A stretch of 64,000 nt of DNA from positions 58,955,596 through 59,019,595 of the forward strand of contig CM073889.1 in assembly GCA_037176705.1 (NCBI GenBank), written 5' to 3'. Source of the DNA: Molossus alvarezi. Its lineage: Eukaryota; Chordata; Mammalia; Chiroptera; Molossidae. Positions 33,375 through 43,706 of the stretch are shown here, piece after piece (the stretch's first letter is position 1; each line of letters opens with the position of its first letter). Below the pieces are notes generated by a model. That model was given only the letters and a program-made list of their open reading frames with translations. It searched no databases and had not been told where the DNA came from. The position numbers were made by a program, and so were the translations under genes.

Positions 33375-34203
33375 TTTGGCTATCACTGTGGGCTTTGGAG
33401 CTTGTCAAGTTCTCCCTGTGGGTGTTGGTGTTCTGCTATTTGTGGCTCCCTCTCCTGTGTTTAGATGAGTGAGGGAAGACCCATGTTGAACACCTCTGTC
33501 AAGTCTTACTTTCCTGGTTAAAGTTGCCAGTCCAGGAAAGGTACTGTTATCCTCTAGCTTTTTGCCTGGAGGCTAGCAGTCTATGTTAATTGATGAGTTT
33601 TGGGTTGTCAGTTGATTGAAAAACTCCCTCTGGTGCTCAGCCAAGGGGCTTTCACGAGGGTGGGGCAGATGCTGGTTGTTAGTGAGCCTCAATTAGCACT
33701 TCAATGGCCCACAGGGTGGGGTTGGATCTCCGAGGGAGGGGCTGCTGCCTCTCCTCAGAGCCCTGGGAAGGAGCAATGTGGCCACAGTCCTGTGTGGCTG
33801 TACTCAGCCAAAGCTCCGAGCGCCCTCCAAACCCCGAGTGTCCCGACACAGTTCCAGTCCAGTCTGCCCTCCCTCTGCCGGAGCCCAAGGTGAGTGGCTG
33901 TGGCTGTGGCTGTTTCAGCCTCTGTCCCAGCTGCGCTGTGGAGCCGCCTGGGAGTGTAACCCGCGGGCGCCGCTCCCAGCTAAGGCCGCTGCTGAGCTGC
34001 CGACCGTGGGCTCCCAGCCCCGTCTCGCGCCTTCGCAAGCCTACCGGGATGGAGTCGTTGTCCCTCGTTGTATGGTCCTCGCAAGCTGCTTTTCTGTTGC
34101 TTTTTCCCGTCGATTTGTCTGTGTTATAGTTGTAATGCCAGTGTGGTTCTGGGAGACAGTCTGTGTAGCTCCGTTCACTCCGCCACCATTTTTTTTCTCC
34201 GCC
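33375..34203 (-). promoter_or_regulatory. L1-E 5' UTR / internal promoter, CpG-rich
   Basis: About 830 bp, GC- and CpG-rich at 33800-34060, unlike the AT-rich ORFs. Read on the minus strand it begins GGCGGAGAAAAAAAATGGTG, with an ATGGTGGCGG motif near the 5' end comparable to the YY1-like site of other L1s. By analogy with L1 it should hold the internal RNA polymerase II promoter. The + strand of this region holds open frames (see the next entry). Confidence 0.75.
33704..34129 (+). other. Antisense open frame in the L1-E 5' UTR (141 codons, ATG start)
   Basis: It opens at a true ATG (MAHRVGLDLRG) and runs antisense to the L1 promoter region. A second overlapping + frame (33778-34263, first codon GTG) reads out through the L1 5' end into flanking DNA. 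The corresponding antisense frame in L1-B (5191-4940) is partly conserved (GRGCCLSSEPWEG), but its first codon is GTG and it is shorter. The position recalls primate L1 ORF0. Whether it is translated is unknown. Open frames in GC-rich DNA can arise by chance. Confidence 0.35.
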
Positions 34204-34252
34204 TGGAAAATAAGAATCTTAATTCAAGACTACTCTATCCAGCAAAACTATC

Positions 34253-34384
34253 ACTCAAAATAGAAGATCAAATAAAGAGTTTCCCAGACCAAAAAAAAAA
34301 AAAAAAAAGAGGCTAGGGGAAACTCAAAATAGAAGATCAAATAAAGAGTTTCCCAGACAAAAAAAAAAAAAAGAGGCTAGGGGA
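34253..34384 (+). repeat. Tandem duplication in L1-C ORF1 3' end
   Basis: Two adjacent copies (34253-34321 and 34322-34384) of ACTCAAAATAGAAGATCAAA... through GAGGCTAGGGGA. They differ mainly in the length of the internal A-run (18 versus 14). Confidence 0.92.
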
Positions 34385-35192
34385 AAATATTAGCACCAAA
34401 CCAGCCCTTCATGAAATGTCAAAAGTACTGCTGTAATTAGAAAAAGAAATAGGAAAAAAAAATAACCACAATAAACAAAAGTGGCAATAAATAAGTACAT
34501 ATCAATAATCACCTTAAATGTAAATGGATTGAATGCTCCCATAAAAAGACATAGAGTAGCTGATTGGATAAGAAAGCATGACTCATCTATATGTTGTTTA
34601 CAAGAGACCCACCTCACAACAAAAGACTCACATAGGTTGAAAGTGAAGGGATGAAAAATTTTTTTCCAAGCAAATGGAAAGGTAAAAAAGGCTAGGGTAG
34701 CAATACTCATATCTGGTAAAGTAGACTTCAAAATGAAAGCCATAAGTAGAGACAAGAAGACCACTATATAATATTGAAAGGATCTAACCTACAGGAAGAT
34801 ATAACCTTGGTAATCCTATATGCAACTAATATGGGAGCACCAAAATATATTTTAAAAATTCTAGAGGACTTCAAAGGAGAAATCGATAGCAACATAATCA
34901 TAGCAGGGGACTTCAAGACCCCACTGACATAACTGGATAGATCCTCTAGACAAAAATTAACAGAGAAACAGAGACTCTAAATGATGCACTAGATCAAATG
35001 GATTTAATAGATATCTACAGAGAATTAGACCCCAAACCACAGAATTCATATTCTTCTCAAGTGCACTTGAAACATTCTCAAAGAGAGACAACATGTTAGG
35101 ACACAAACTAACTTATTACAAGTTCAAGAAGAGTGAAATCATATCAAGCATCTTCTCAGATCACAATGGCATGAAACCAGAAATCAATTACG

Positions 35193-35579
35193 TGTGGGAG
35201 ACTGTTTGCATGGCATCCATTTTGCTAAAATCTTCTCTGCCATCTCTTGCCCCAAGGCAGGATACCTCTGTATACAATGTTTCTGCATTCCTTTAAGTAA
35301 CCATTTACTCAGCCAGTTATGCTCTGTTTATCCTTTGTTCCACCCGGGATATTTACATGATATTTACCTGAAATTGCTTGGGGTGGTTACCACAAACTTA
35401 TCGCTTGGCAACAAATGTTCTTGTTTTTCTGCTTCTTGCCCTATATATACTGTGGATCTCCCCAGAAGAAACAAGACTTGATCAGAGCCCTGTCTTGTCT
35501 CTATTTCTCGTGTCTCTTGTCCCTCCTCATCCTCACTCCCCCTCTAGAGTCCTCGTTGCTCGACCTGCGGGACGGGTCA
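35193..35579 (+). mobile_element. Solo LTR, class II-like, inside L1-C
   Basis: It starts TGTGGGAGACTG and ends GGACGGGTCA. The 6-bp duplication AATTAC lies at 35186-35191 and 35580-35585 (one extra G at 35192). A TATA box, CTATATATACTG, lies near 35442. The 3' part is a pyrimidine-rich TCTCTATTTCTCGTG segment typical of class II LTR R/U5. No AATAAA. It is not similar to the LTR at 927-1369. Confidence 0.85.
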
Positions 35580-35609
35580 AATTACAACAAAATCACACAA
35601 AGACATTTA

Positions 35610-36488
35610 TTTATCTATCTATTTATTTATTTTTCATGAAGAATTCATGGATTTTCTTTTTTTTTATGAACTAATTTTTGTTACAGAAGTTTCTCCTTTT
35701 TCCCCCACTGATTCCCCCTCCCCCTCCCTTCCTGCCCTGTCCCCAGCTTTGTTGTCCATGTCCATTGGTCATGCATACATACATATAAGTTCTGTGGTTT
35801 AGCTCTCCCCCACCACACCCTCTTATGGGGATTGTCAGTCTATACCCCACTTGCACGTCTCTGGGACTACCCCATTCCTCAGACTGTTATGTTCATTATA
35901 TTCCACAAATAAGTGAGATCATATGAAACTTGTCTTTCTCTGTTTGGCTTGTTTCACTTAGGATGATACTTTCAAGGTCCCTCCATGTAGTCTCAAAGGA
36001 TAACGTAGTACTCCATTGTGTATATGTACCACAGCTTTTTGATCCATTCATCTACTGATGGACACTTGGGCTGTTTCCAGATCTTAGTGATTGTAAATAG
36101 TGCTGCTACAAACATGGGGGTACATATATTCTTTCTGATTGGTGTTTTATGCTTCTTATGGTATATTCCTAGAAGTGGGATCACTGGGTCAAATGGAAGT
36201 TCAATTTTTAATTTTTTGAGGTAACACCATAGTGTTTTTCATAGTGGCTGCACCCGTCTGCATTCCCACCAGCAATGTACTAGAGTCCCCTTTTCTCCAC
36301 ACCCTCGCCAACACTTGTTGTTTGATGATTTGTTGATGGCTGCCATTTTGACAGGTGTGAAGTGATATCTCATTGTTTTTTTAATTTGCATCTCTCTGAT
36401 GATTAGTGATGTTGAGCATCTCTAAATATGTCTCTTAGCCATTTGCATGTCCTGTTTGGAGAGGTGTCTATTTAGTTCCTCTGCCCAG
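35610..36488 (-). mobile_element. L1-F: 5'-truncated L1, antisense, in L1-C ORF2
   Basis: Contains antisense 3' UTR and the ORF2 C-terminal codons, from an A/T-rich tail (TTATCTATCTATTTATTTA) to the HLSKQDMQMAKR codons. The 9-bp duplication AGACATTTA lies at 35601-35609 and 36489-36497. Confidence 0.88.
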
Positions 36489-37271
36489 AGACATTTAAAC
36501 ACATGGAAGCTTAAGAGCACGTTGTTAAACAATGAATGCGTTACCAAGGAGATCAAGGAAGAAATTAAAACCTTCCTAGAAACCAATGAAAACAAGCACG
36601 CAACAACACAAAATCTAGGAGATGTAGTGAAAGAGTAATGAGAGGAAATTTCATAGCATTGCAGGCCTACCTCAGGAAACAAGAAAAATTTCAAATTGAC
36701 TATCTAACCTCACAACTTAAAGAACTAGAAAGCAAACAAAAAGACAAACCCAGAGCAAGTAGTAGAAAAAATAATAATAAAGATCAGAGCAAAATAAATG
36801 ACATATAAACTAAAAAAAAAACAATTCAATAGATGAATGAAACAAAGAGTTGATTCTTAGAAAAGATAAATAAGATTGAAGGACCCTTAGCCAGACTCAC
36901 CAAGAAACAAAGAAAGAGGACCCTAATCAACAAAATCATAAAAGAAAGAGGAGAAGTAACAACTGACACCACAGAAATACAAAGGATTTTTATCAAATAC
37001 TGTGAAAAATTATATGACAATAAATTGAACAATCTGGGCAAAATGGACAAATTTCTAGAATCACAGTTTCCCAAAACTGAACTGGGAAAAGATAAAAACT
37101 CAAACACACTAATAACAACTAAGAAAATTGAAGATGTAATTGAGAAACTCCTAGCAAACAAAGGCCCAGGGTTTGGATGGCTTCATGGGGGAGTTTTATT
37201 GAACATTCAATGAAGAACAAACACCCATTGTCTTCAAACTATTCCAAATATTTCAAGAAGAAAGACTTCCA

Positions 37272-37368
37272 GCAGGATGGGAAGGAGGAAGGAGGAGGAA
37301 GTCTAGAGGGGAAAAAAGAGAAACATCTGTAATAAAAATAAATTAATAAAATTTGGGGAAAAAAGGAG
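37272..37368 (+). mobile_element. 97-bp L1 3' end insertion in L1-C ORF2
   Basis: A minimal L1 3' UTR end (GAAACATCTGTAATAAAAATAAATTAATAAA) plus A-rich tail. The 10-bp duplication AAGACTTCCA lies at 37262-37271 and 37369-37378. Confidence 0.88.
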
Positions 37369-39900
37369 AAGACTTCCAAACTTATTTTATGAGGCCAGAG
37401 TAATTCTAATTCCAAAACCAAACAAAAACACTATAAAGAAAAAAAAAAAACCTACAGGCCCATATCCCTGATCAACATAGATACCAAAATCTTTAACAAA
37501 TAGGATCCAGTAATATATTAAAAAAATTATTCACCATGACCAAGTAAAATTCTTCCCAGGGATGCAAGTCTGGTACAATATTTGCAAATCAATAAATTTG
37601 ATACACCACATAAACAAAATGAAAGATAAAAACCACATGATTATACCAATGAATGCTCCAAAAGCATCTGACAAGATTCAGTACCCATTTCTATAAAAAT
37701 GCTCAGCACTGTGGTAATAGAGAGATCATATCTCGACACAATATAGGCCATATATGAAAAGCCTACAGCCAAGCTCATACTCAATGGGCAAAAACTAAAA
37801 GCAGTTTCCTTAAGTAAAGAAACAAGACCGAAATGCCCACTTTTGCCACTCTTATTTAACATAGTACTGGAAGTCTTAGCCACAGCAATCAGACATGAAG
37901 AAAAAATAAAAGGGATCTAAATTGGAAAGGAGGAAGTGAAACTGTCATTATTTGCAGATGACATGATGTTGTACATAGAAAACCCTAAAGACTCCATCAA
38001 AAATCTCCCAGATTTAATAAATGAATTTGGCAAAGTAACACAATACAAAATTAACATAACAAAATCAATGACATTCTTATATAAAATAATGAACTCACAG
38101 AAAGAGAAACTAAAAAAAAATCCCATTTACAATTACAGCCAAAAAATTAAGGTACCTAGAAATAAACTTAACCAAAAAAGTATAGGACCTGTTCTCAGAA
38201 AACTACAGGTCATTGCAAAAAGAAATAGAGGAAGATATAAAAAAGTGGAAGCACATACCTTGTTCATGGTTTGGAAGAATTAACATTATTAAAATGTCCA
38301 TACTACCCAAAGCAATCTATAGATTCAGTGCAATCTCTGTTAAAATACCAAGGACATATTTCACAGAACTAGAACAAATACTTCAAAAGCTTTTATGGAA
38401 TCAAAACAGACCCCAAATGGCCACAGTAATCTTGAAAAAGAAGAACAAAGTAGGAGGGATCACAATACTAGATATCAGGTTATACTACAAAGCCAATGTA
38501 ATCAAAACAGCCTGGTACTTGCACAAGAACAGGCAGATAGATCAATGGAACAGAACAGAGAACCCAGAAATGGACTCAAAACACTATGCTCAACTGATAT
38601 TTGACAAAGGTGGCAGGCAAGAGCATACAGTGAAGTAAAGACAGCCTCTTTAATAAATGTTGTTGGGAAAATTGGACAGCTACATGCAAAAAAATAAAAC
38701 TAGACCACCAACTTATGTTATACGCAACAATAACCTCAAAATGTGTAAAAGACTTAACTGTGACTCATGAATTTATAAAAATCCTAGATGAAAATGTAGG
38801 CACCAAAATTTCAGACATCACATGCAGCAGAATTTTCACTGATACAACTCCTAAGGCAAGAGAAATAAAGGAATAAATTAATACATGGGACTACATCAAA
38901 CTAAAAAGATTCTGCACAAAATGGAAAGGGAATGCACTATATGGGAGAGCATAATTGCCAATGATACATCAGATGAGAGTTCAATTTCCAAAATATAGAG
39001 TACTCATACAACTCAACAAAAGCAAGACAAAATTCAATTAAAAATTGGGCAGAAGATCTAAATAGAAACCTCTCTAAAAACGACATACAAATGACCAAGA
39101 AACAGAAGAAAAAAATGCTCAACATCACTAACCATTAGAGAGATGCAAATTAAAACAACTATGAGGTGCCACCTCACACCTGTCAGAATGGCTGCCATCA
39201 AAAAATCATCAAGCAGCAAGTGCTGGTGAGGGTATGGAGAAAAGGGGACTCTAGTACACTGCTGGTGGAAATGTAGACTGGTGCAGCCACTATGGAAAAC
39301 AATATGGTGTTTCCTCAAAAACTTAAAAATTGAACTGCCATTAGACCCAGTGATTCAACTTCTAGGAATATATCCTAAAGCCTGAAACACAAATCAGAAG
39401 GAATATATGTACCCCTCTGTTCAAAGCAGCACTATTTACAATTGCTAAGATCTGGAAACAGCCCAAGTGTTCATCAATAGATGAGTAGATAAAAAAGCTG
39501 TGGTACATATACACAAGAGAACTCTATGCAGCTGTAAGACGGAAAGATCTCTTATTCTTTGAGATGACATGGAGGGATCTGAAGAGTTATGCTAAGCAAA
39601 ATAAGCCAATCAGAGAAAGATAAATACCACATGATTTCACTTATTTGTGGAATATAATGAACAAAACAAGCTGATGAACAAAATAGACCCAGAGACATAG
39701 AAAGGAGTATGGTTCAGACTGACAAACCTCAGAGGAGGGGGACAGGGGGAATGGGTGAGATGAACCAAAGAACTTATATGCATGGATGTGTAACCATTGG
39801 ACATTGACACCAATGCAGGGTGGGGGGGTAGGATTGGGAAGAGGTTGTCTATGAGGGGAAAAAGAGAAACATCTTTAACAAAAATAAATTAATAACAATG

Positions 39901-40140
39901 GGGAATAAAAGAACTATAAACTGGTAGTTACAAAATAGTCACAAAGATGTGAAGTACAGCATAGGGAATATAGCCAATAATATTATAATAATTATGTATG
40001 GTGTCAGGTGGATACAGAAAATATCAGGAAAACACTTTGTAAAATATATGATTAACTAGCCATTATGCTATACACCTGAAACAAATATAATATCGAACGT
40101 CAAGTGTAACTGAAAATGTTTTGAAAATTTAAAAAGTAAA
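39901..40140 (+). mobile_element. Old L1M 3' end
   Basis: The typical terminus of older mammalian L1s: 'AGTACAGCATAGGGAATATA', 'TGTATGGTGTCAGGTGG', 'GCTATACACCTGAAACAAAT', ATAATATCGAACGTCA. No coding content. Confidence 0.75.
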
Positions 40141-40185
40141 AAAATGGCCACTTTAATAGAAAAATAGGCTAACAGTGTACAGCTT

Positions 40186-40312
40186 AGAAATAATTTTTAT
40201 TGAGTTATAATTTATATATAACATTATATTAGTTTCAGGTATATTACACAATGATTCAATATTTGTATGTATTGCAAAATGATTTTAAGTAATTTTAAAA
40301 TAATGAAAGATC
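40186..40312 (-). mobile_element. Old L1M 3' end, antisense
   Basis: 'TTTTTATTGAGTTATAATTTA', 'ACATTATATTAGTTTCAGG' and 'CACAATGATTCAATATTTG' match the antisense of old L1 3' ends. Confidence 0.65.
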
Positions 40313-40726
40313 TTTGTGGGCCAGTAAGGGAAAAACAAGCTTTCTTGGCTCCAGAGTTGGGGTGGGGGTACAGGTAGCAGTCTATCTGTGCAGGCTCCTG
40401 GGGATTGGCTTTGTGCTTCTGCATCAGAATGTCCATGTGCTTTCCCTTTGGCCTAGCCATCTGCCCTAGGAGAGTTTAGTCTGAGGATGTGTCATAAGGA
40501 AGCTCACAGCAGCAGAGCTTAGAAGAGTGAAGTAGAAAGAAATTAAAATTTCAGTTACAAAAATAATAATAAAATGACTTATGCATCCATAGAAGTAAGA
40601 TTTTGATATGCTATAGACCCGATTTTATTAATCAGTACTTATGTTAAGTGATTGTAAAACCACAGATAGAATATGACCATAATGAAGCAAATAAATGACA
40701 ACTAGTATCTTGTTTTAAATTTATTT
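40313..40726. other. Unassigned sequence with a short minus-strand ATG frame
   Basis: The minus-strand frame from ATG 40460 reads MARPKGKHMDILMQKHKANP and about 30 more residues of mixed, protein-like composition before running into old L1 sequence. It could be an exon or processed-pseudogene relic, or chance. I recognise no family. 40500-40726 is AT-rich without features. Confidence 0.3.
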
Positions 40727-40957
40727 TTTAAATTTATCTTTATTATTGAAAGTATTACAGATGTCCCCCCTTGACCCCTTCTACCTTGTTATTACTCCCA
40801 CCGCTCTCCCCCTTACCCAGGCCTTCACAACACTATTGTCTGTGTCCATGGGTTATGCATATATGCATATGAATTCTTTGGTTAATCTCTTTCCCTACCC
40901 ACTCCACCCCAAGATACTTCAGTGTGGTCCATGCTTTCATGTCTCTGGATCTTTGTT
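40727..40957 (-). mobile_element. L1/HAL1 3' end fragment, antisense
   Basis: Starts TTTAAATTTATCTTTATTATTG, then ACAGATGTCCCCC and GTCCATGGGTTATGCATA, as at other antisense 3' ends. It is truncated at about 40957 against HAL1 copy 2. Confidence 0.75.
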
Positions 40958-40965
40958 TTTTAACT

Positions 40966-43704
40966 CATCTTTATTGTAGAATGAATTGAAGATGTCCCCC
41001 CTTTTTTTCCTCATTGACCCCCTCTTTCCCAGTCTCACCCTCCTCCAGCCTTCCCCACACTATGGTCAGTGTCCATTGTTTATGCATATATACATAGAAG
41101 TTCTTTGGTTTATCTCACCCTACCCTTCCTCCCCCCTTCCGTTTAAGGTTCATCAGCCTAAAAACCAATGTGTACTACTTAATTCCTTCATCTTTTCCAC
41201 CCATTTCCCCAGCCCCCGCCCATCTGGCAAGCAACAGAAAGTTCTCAGTATCTATGAGTCTGTTTCTGTTCTGCTTGCTCATTTTGTTTGTAGGTTCAAT
41301 TGTTGATAGATATGTGTTAATTGTCATTTTTATTATTCATATTTTTGTTCTTCTTCAAGAAGACCCTTCAACATTTTATATAATACTGGTTTGGTGGTGA
41401 TGAACTGTAGCTTTTTCTCGTCAGGGAAACTCTTGGTATGTCCATCGATTCTAAATGATAGCTTTTTGCAGGATAGAGTAATCTTGGTTGTAGGTTCTTG
41501 CTTTTCATCACCTTGAATATCTCTTGCCACTCCTTTCTGGCCTGCAAAGTTTCCTTTTAGAAATCAGTTGACAGTTTTATGGGAGCTCCTTTGTAGATAA
41601 TGAACTGCTTTTCTCTTGCTGCCTTTAAGATTCTCTCTTTGTATTTAACTTTTGGCATTTTGATGATGATGTGTCCTGGCATGGACCTCTTTGGGTTCAT
41701 CTTGTTTAGGACTTTCTGTGCTTCCTGGACTTGTATGTCTGGTTCCTTCACCAAGTTAGGGAAGTTCTCTGTCATTATTGTTTCAAATAGGTTTTCAATT
41801 TCCTGTTCTCTCTCTTCTCCTGCTGGCACCCCTATGTTGCAAATGTTGGCATGCTTGAAGTTGTCCCAGAGGCTCTTTACACTATCTTCATTTTTGGGGA
41901 ATCTTTTTTTTTTTTTTTTTTTTTTTTCTGTTCTGATTGGGTGTTTTTTGCTTCCTTACATTCCAAATCGATGGTTTGCTTCTTGACCTTACCTACGCTA
42001 CTATTGATTCCCTGTAATTGTTCTTTATTTCAGTTAGTGCATCCTTCATTTCTGACTGGTTCTTTTTTATGTTGTTGATGTTCTCACTAAGTTCCTTGGA
42101 GGTCTCTTTAAGTTACTTGAAGGTCTCACTAAATTTCTTGAATGTCTCACCAAGTTTCTTGAGTAGCCTTATAACCTGTGTTTTAAACTCTGCATTTGAT
42201 TGATTGCTTATCTCCATTTTGTTTAGTTTTATTCCTGGAGTTTTATTCTTTGCTTTCATTTGGGACTTTTTTTTGTCTCCTGATTTTGGCTGCTTCCCTG
42301 TGATTGTTTCTATATATTAGGTAGAGTTTCTATTTCTCCTAGGCTTCAAAGGGTGGCCTATTGTTGTAGGTGTCCTGTAGGTTCCAGTGGCACATCCTAC
42401 CTGATCACCCCAGCTGGACACTCAAGGTACACACCTAGTGTGGACTGTACACCCTTCTGTTGTAATTGAGTCTTGATTGCTGTTGGCATGTCAATGAGGG
42501 GGATTTACTCAGGCTGATCAGCTGCAAGGACTGATTGAGCCCATTGACCACTGGCCTCTCACTACCTTGGAGAATCAGCTGTGTAGGGACCCACCACACA
42601 GAGCAAGATTTACTTCAGTAGGGATCTGGTACCCACTGAGTCCACTTATTGAGTGTGTCACTTGTGGAGGTGTTTGTGTGGTGGTGTTTTGATATGGTCT
42701 GTAGCTGACCACTGGGTGTGCTGGCTCTGGGGCAAGGTCAGCCACTGCCTATGTTCTATTCAGGGCCACCTGGCATAAGCTACAAAGTGATCTGCAGATG
42801 GCTGCTTCTAGTGCTGGGTATGGAGGTACCCAGGAAAAGCCAAGTTGTGAACCAAGGCTGGCTGCTTCTAGTGCCAGGTCTAGGGCCACTTAATGAGAGG
42901 TATGGGGCTCCCTAAGACCAGATGCTGTTTGTTTGAGAGATTTTGGAAAACTCTGAGGCAGGATCCAGGACATGCCAATATTATGGTAAAGCCTCTGGAA
43001 ACAGCTTGGGGGATCGTGAAAGTTGGGTGGGGCAGGCCCTCAGGGAATCACCAGGGCGAGGCAAACAGTGTGAGCCAGGTTACTGGAGTCCCAGATATGG
43101 CAACTGTCTGCTGCCCCAGGGAAGGGATCACCAAAGGAACACCAACCTCCACCAGCACCTCTGTCCAGGAGAAAGCCGCCTCTCCAGCCCTTGTCCCGAG
43201 CCAAACAGCTCAGTTCTTCCCTGTATGTCTCTGGTGCCCTTCAAGCTGCCTCCCCTCTGAGCCTAGAGGGAGCAAGTCTGAGTAAGTCTGTATATGGGCC
43301 CTTTAAGAAAAACTGCCTTGGGCTCCAGCAGCCACAGCCTCCCTCAGCCTCAGTTCCTGCTGTTATTTTTCCACCAGAAGTTATGGGGATTTTTCTTCCT
43401 GGCACTGGAACCCTGAGCTGGGTCTCTGGTGTGAGATGGGGACTCCTCATTCCTCAGGGAGGACCTTCCCAGCTGAGGTTTCCTCTTGATTTGTAACTAC
43501 CACACGTGGATGTGGGGCCAGTTCGTCTGCACCTCCGCCCCTCCTACCAGTCTCCATGTGGCCAGCTTCTTTAATTTTGTAGGTGTAGGACTTCCATTCA
43601 ACTTGATTTCTGGTGGTTCTGAATGATGGTTGTGTTGTACTTTAGTTGTAATTTTCATGTGGTTGTGAGAGGAGGCGAGTACCAGGTTTACCTATGCTGC
43701 CATC
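40966..43704 (-). mobile_element. HAL1 copy 2 (5' UTR, ORF1, 3' UTR; no ORF2), antisense
   Basis: About 2.7 kb. On the minus strand a roughly 1.4-kb GC-rich 5' UTR (43704-42285) starts GATGGCAGCATAGGTAAAC, the same start as copies 1 and 3. It is followed by ORF1 (42284-41333) and a 370-bp 3' UTR that aligns with copy 1, ending in an A-rich tail at 40966. ORF1 runs straight into the 3' UTR, confirming the half-LINE layout. Copy 1 is shorter in the 5' UTR. Confidence 0.85.
41333..42284 (-). pseudogene. HAL1 copy 2 ORF1, broken
   Basis: The expected start codon reads ATC (42284-42282, context CAAAATCAGGAGAC), a lost ATG. The N-terminal part holds a coiled coil made of in-register seven-codon repeats (ETFKKFS, ETFKxLK, ETSKELS, ENINNIK; about 42060-42165) with an in-frame stop in the second unit. 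A T-run (41907-41928) on the + strand marks an A-run expansion. The RNA-binding part is open at 41829-41557 (GHIIIKMPKV; ERILKAAREK), and the end at 41530-41333 reads LSFRIDGHTKSFPDEKK then the stop. Confidence 0.8.
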
Positions 43705-43706
43705 CT

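Larger units (their letters stand above)
28347..34203 (-). mobile_element. L1-E: full-length, nearly intact LINE-1, antisense
   Basis: The element is 5857 bp and is bracketed by an exact 17-bp duplication, TGGAAAATAAGAATCTT (28330-28346, 34204-34220). On the minus strand the order is 5' UTR (34203-33375), ORF1 (33374-32492), a 45-nt spacer, ORF2 (32446-28623), 3' UTR, and a pure A tail of about 20 nt (28347-28366 as T). The nick site reads ATCTT/AA on the opposite strand, fitting L1 endonuclease preference. Only two one-base frame breaks are seen, both near C-termini. Long duplication, pure tail and near-open frames mark it as the youngest autonomous element here. Confidence 0.96.
27337..34436 (+). 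pseudogene. L1-C ORF1, broken and split by a SINE and L1-E
   Basis: Start ATG 27337 (MVKQRNKS) runs into TGA after nine codons because of an indel. A SINE at 27426-27676 and L1-E at 28347-34203 then interrupt it. Between them, 27688-28346 reads an ORF1 coiled coil with an in-frame TAG, then the RNA-binding domain open at 27964-28245 (NICITGVSEEEK; RNIIIKMPKI; ERILNAARDK). The end of the gene is at 34221-34436 and includes a 66-bp tandem duplication. Compared with L1-I it lacks one heptad (the HQEEIKN position). Confidence 0.85.
34481..39657 (+). pseudogene. L1-C ORF2, broken, interrupted three times
   Basis: The start codon is GTG (34481) where related copies have ATG. Collinear ORF2 sequence runs through endonuclease (to 35191), a class II-like LTR, L1-F, the region between endonuclease and RT (36498-37271), a 97-bp L1 end, RT (37379-38640) and the C-terminus (to 39657). 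Readable RT includes FADDMMLYI near 37955. Many stops and indels are present. Confidence 0.88.
26127..39898 (+). mobile_element. L1-C: full-length LINE-1 host of six nested insertions
   Basis: It starts GATTCCAAAATGGTGGCAGAG and ends with the L1 3' UTR terminus near 39898. Own segments are 26127-26744, 27077-27425, 27677-28346, 34221-35191, 35586-35609, 36498-37271 and 37379-39898. Between them lie L1-D, a SINE, L1-E, a class II-like LTR, L1-F and a 97-bp L1 end. Most junctions are marked by target duplications, so the segments rejoin collinearly. Both ORFs are broken. The ORF1 coiled coil is of the older type (heptad 1 present, heptad 2 absent). Confidence 0.88.

Noticed and set aside
32875..33468. 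197-codon + strand open frame
   Set aside because: Antisense shadow of L1-E ORF1 with Ser/Phe/Leu-rich composition typical of reversed Lys/Glu-rich coiled-coil coding.
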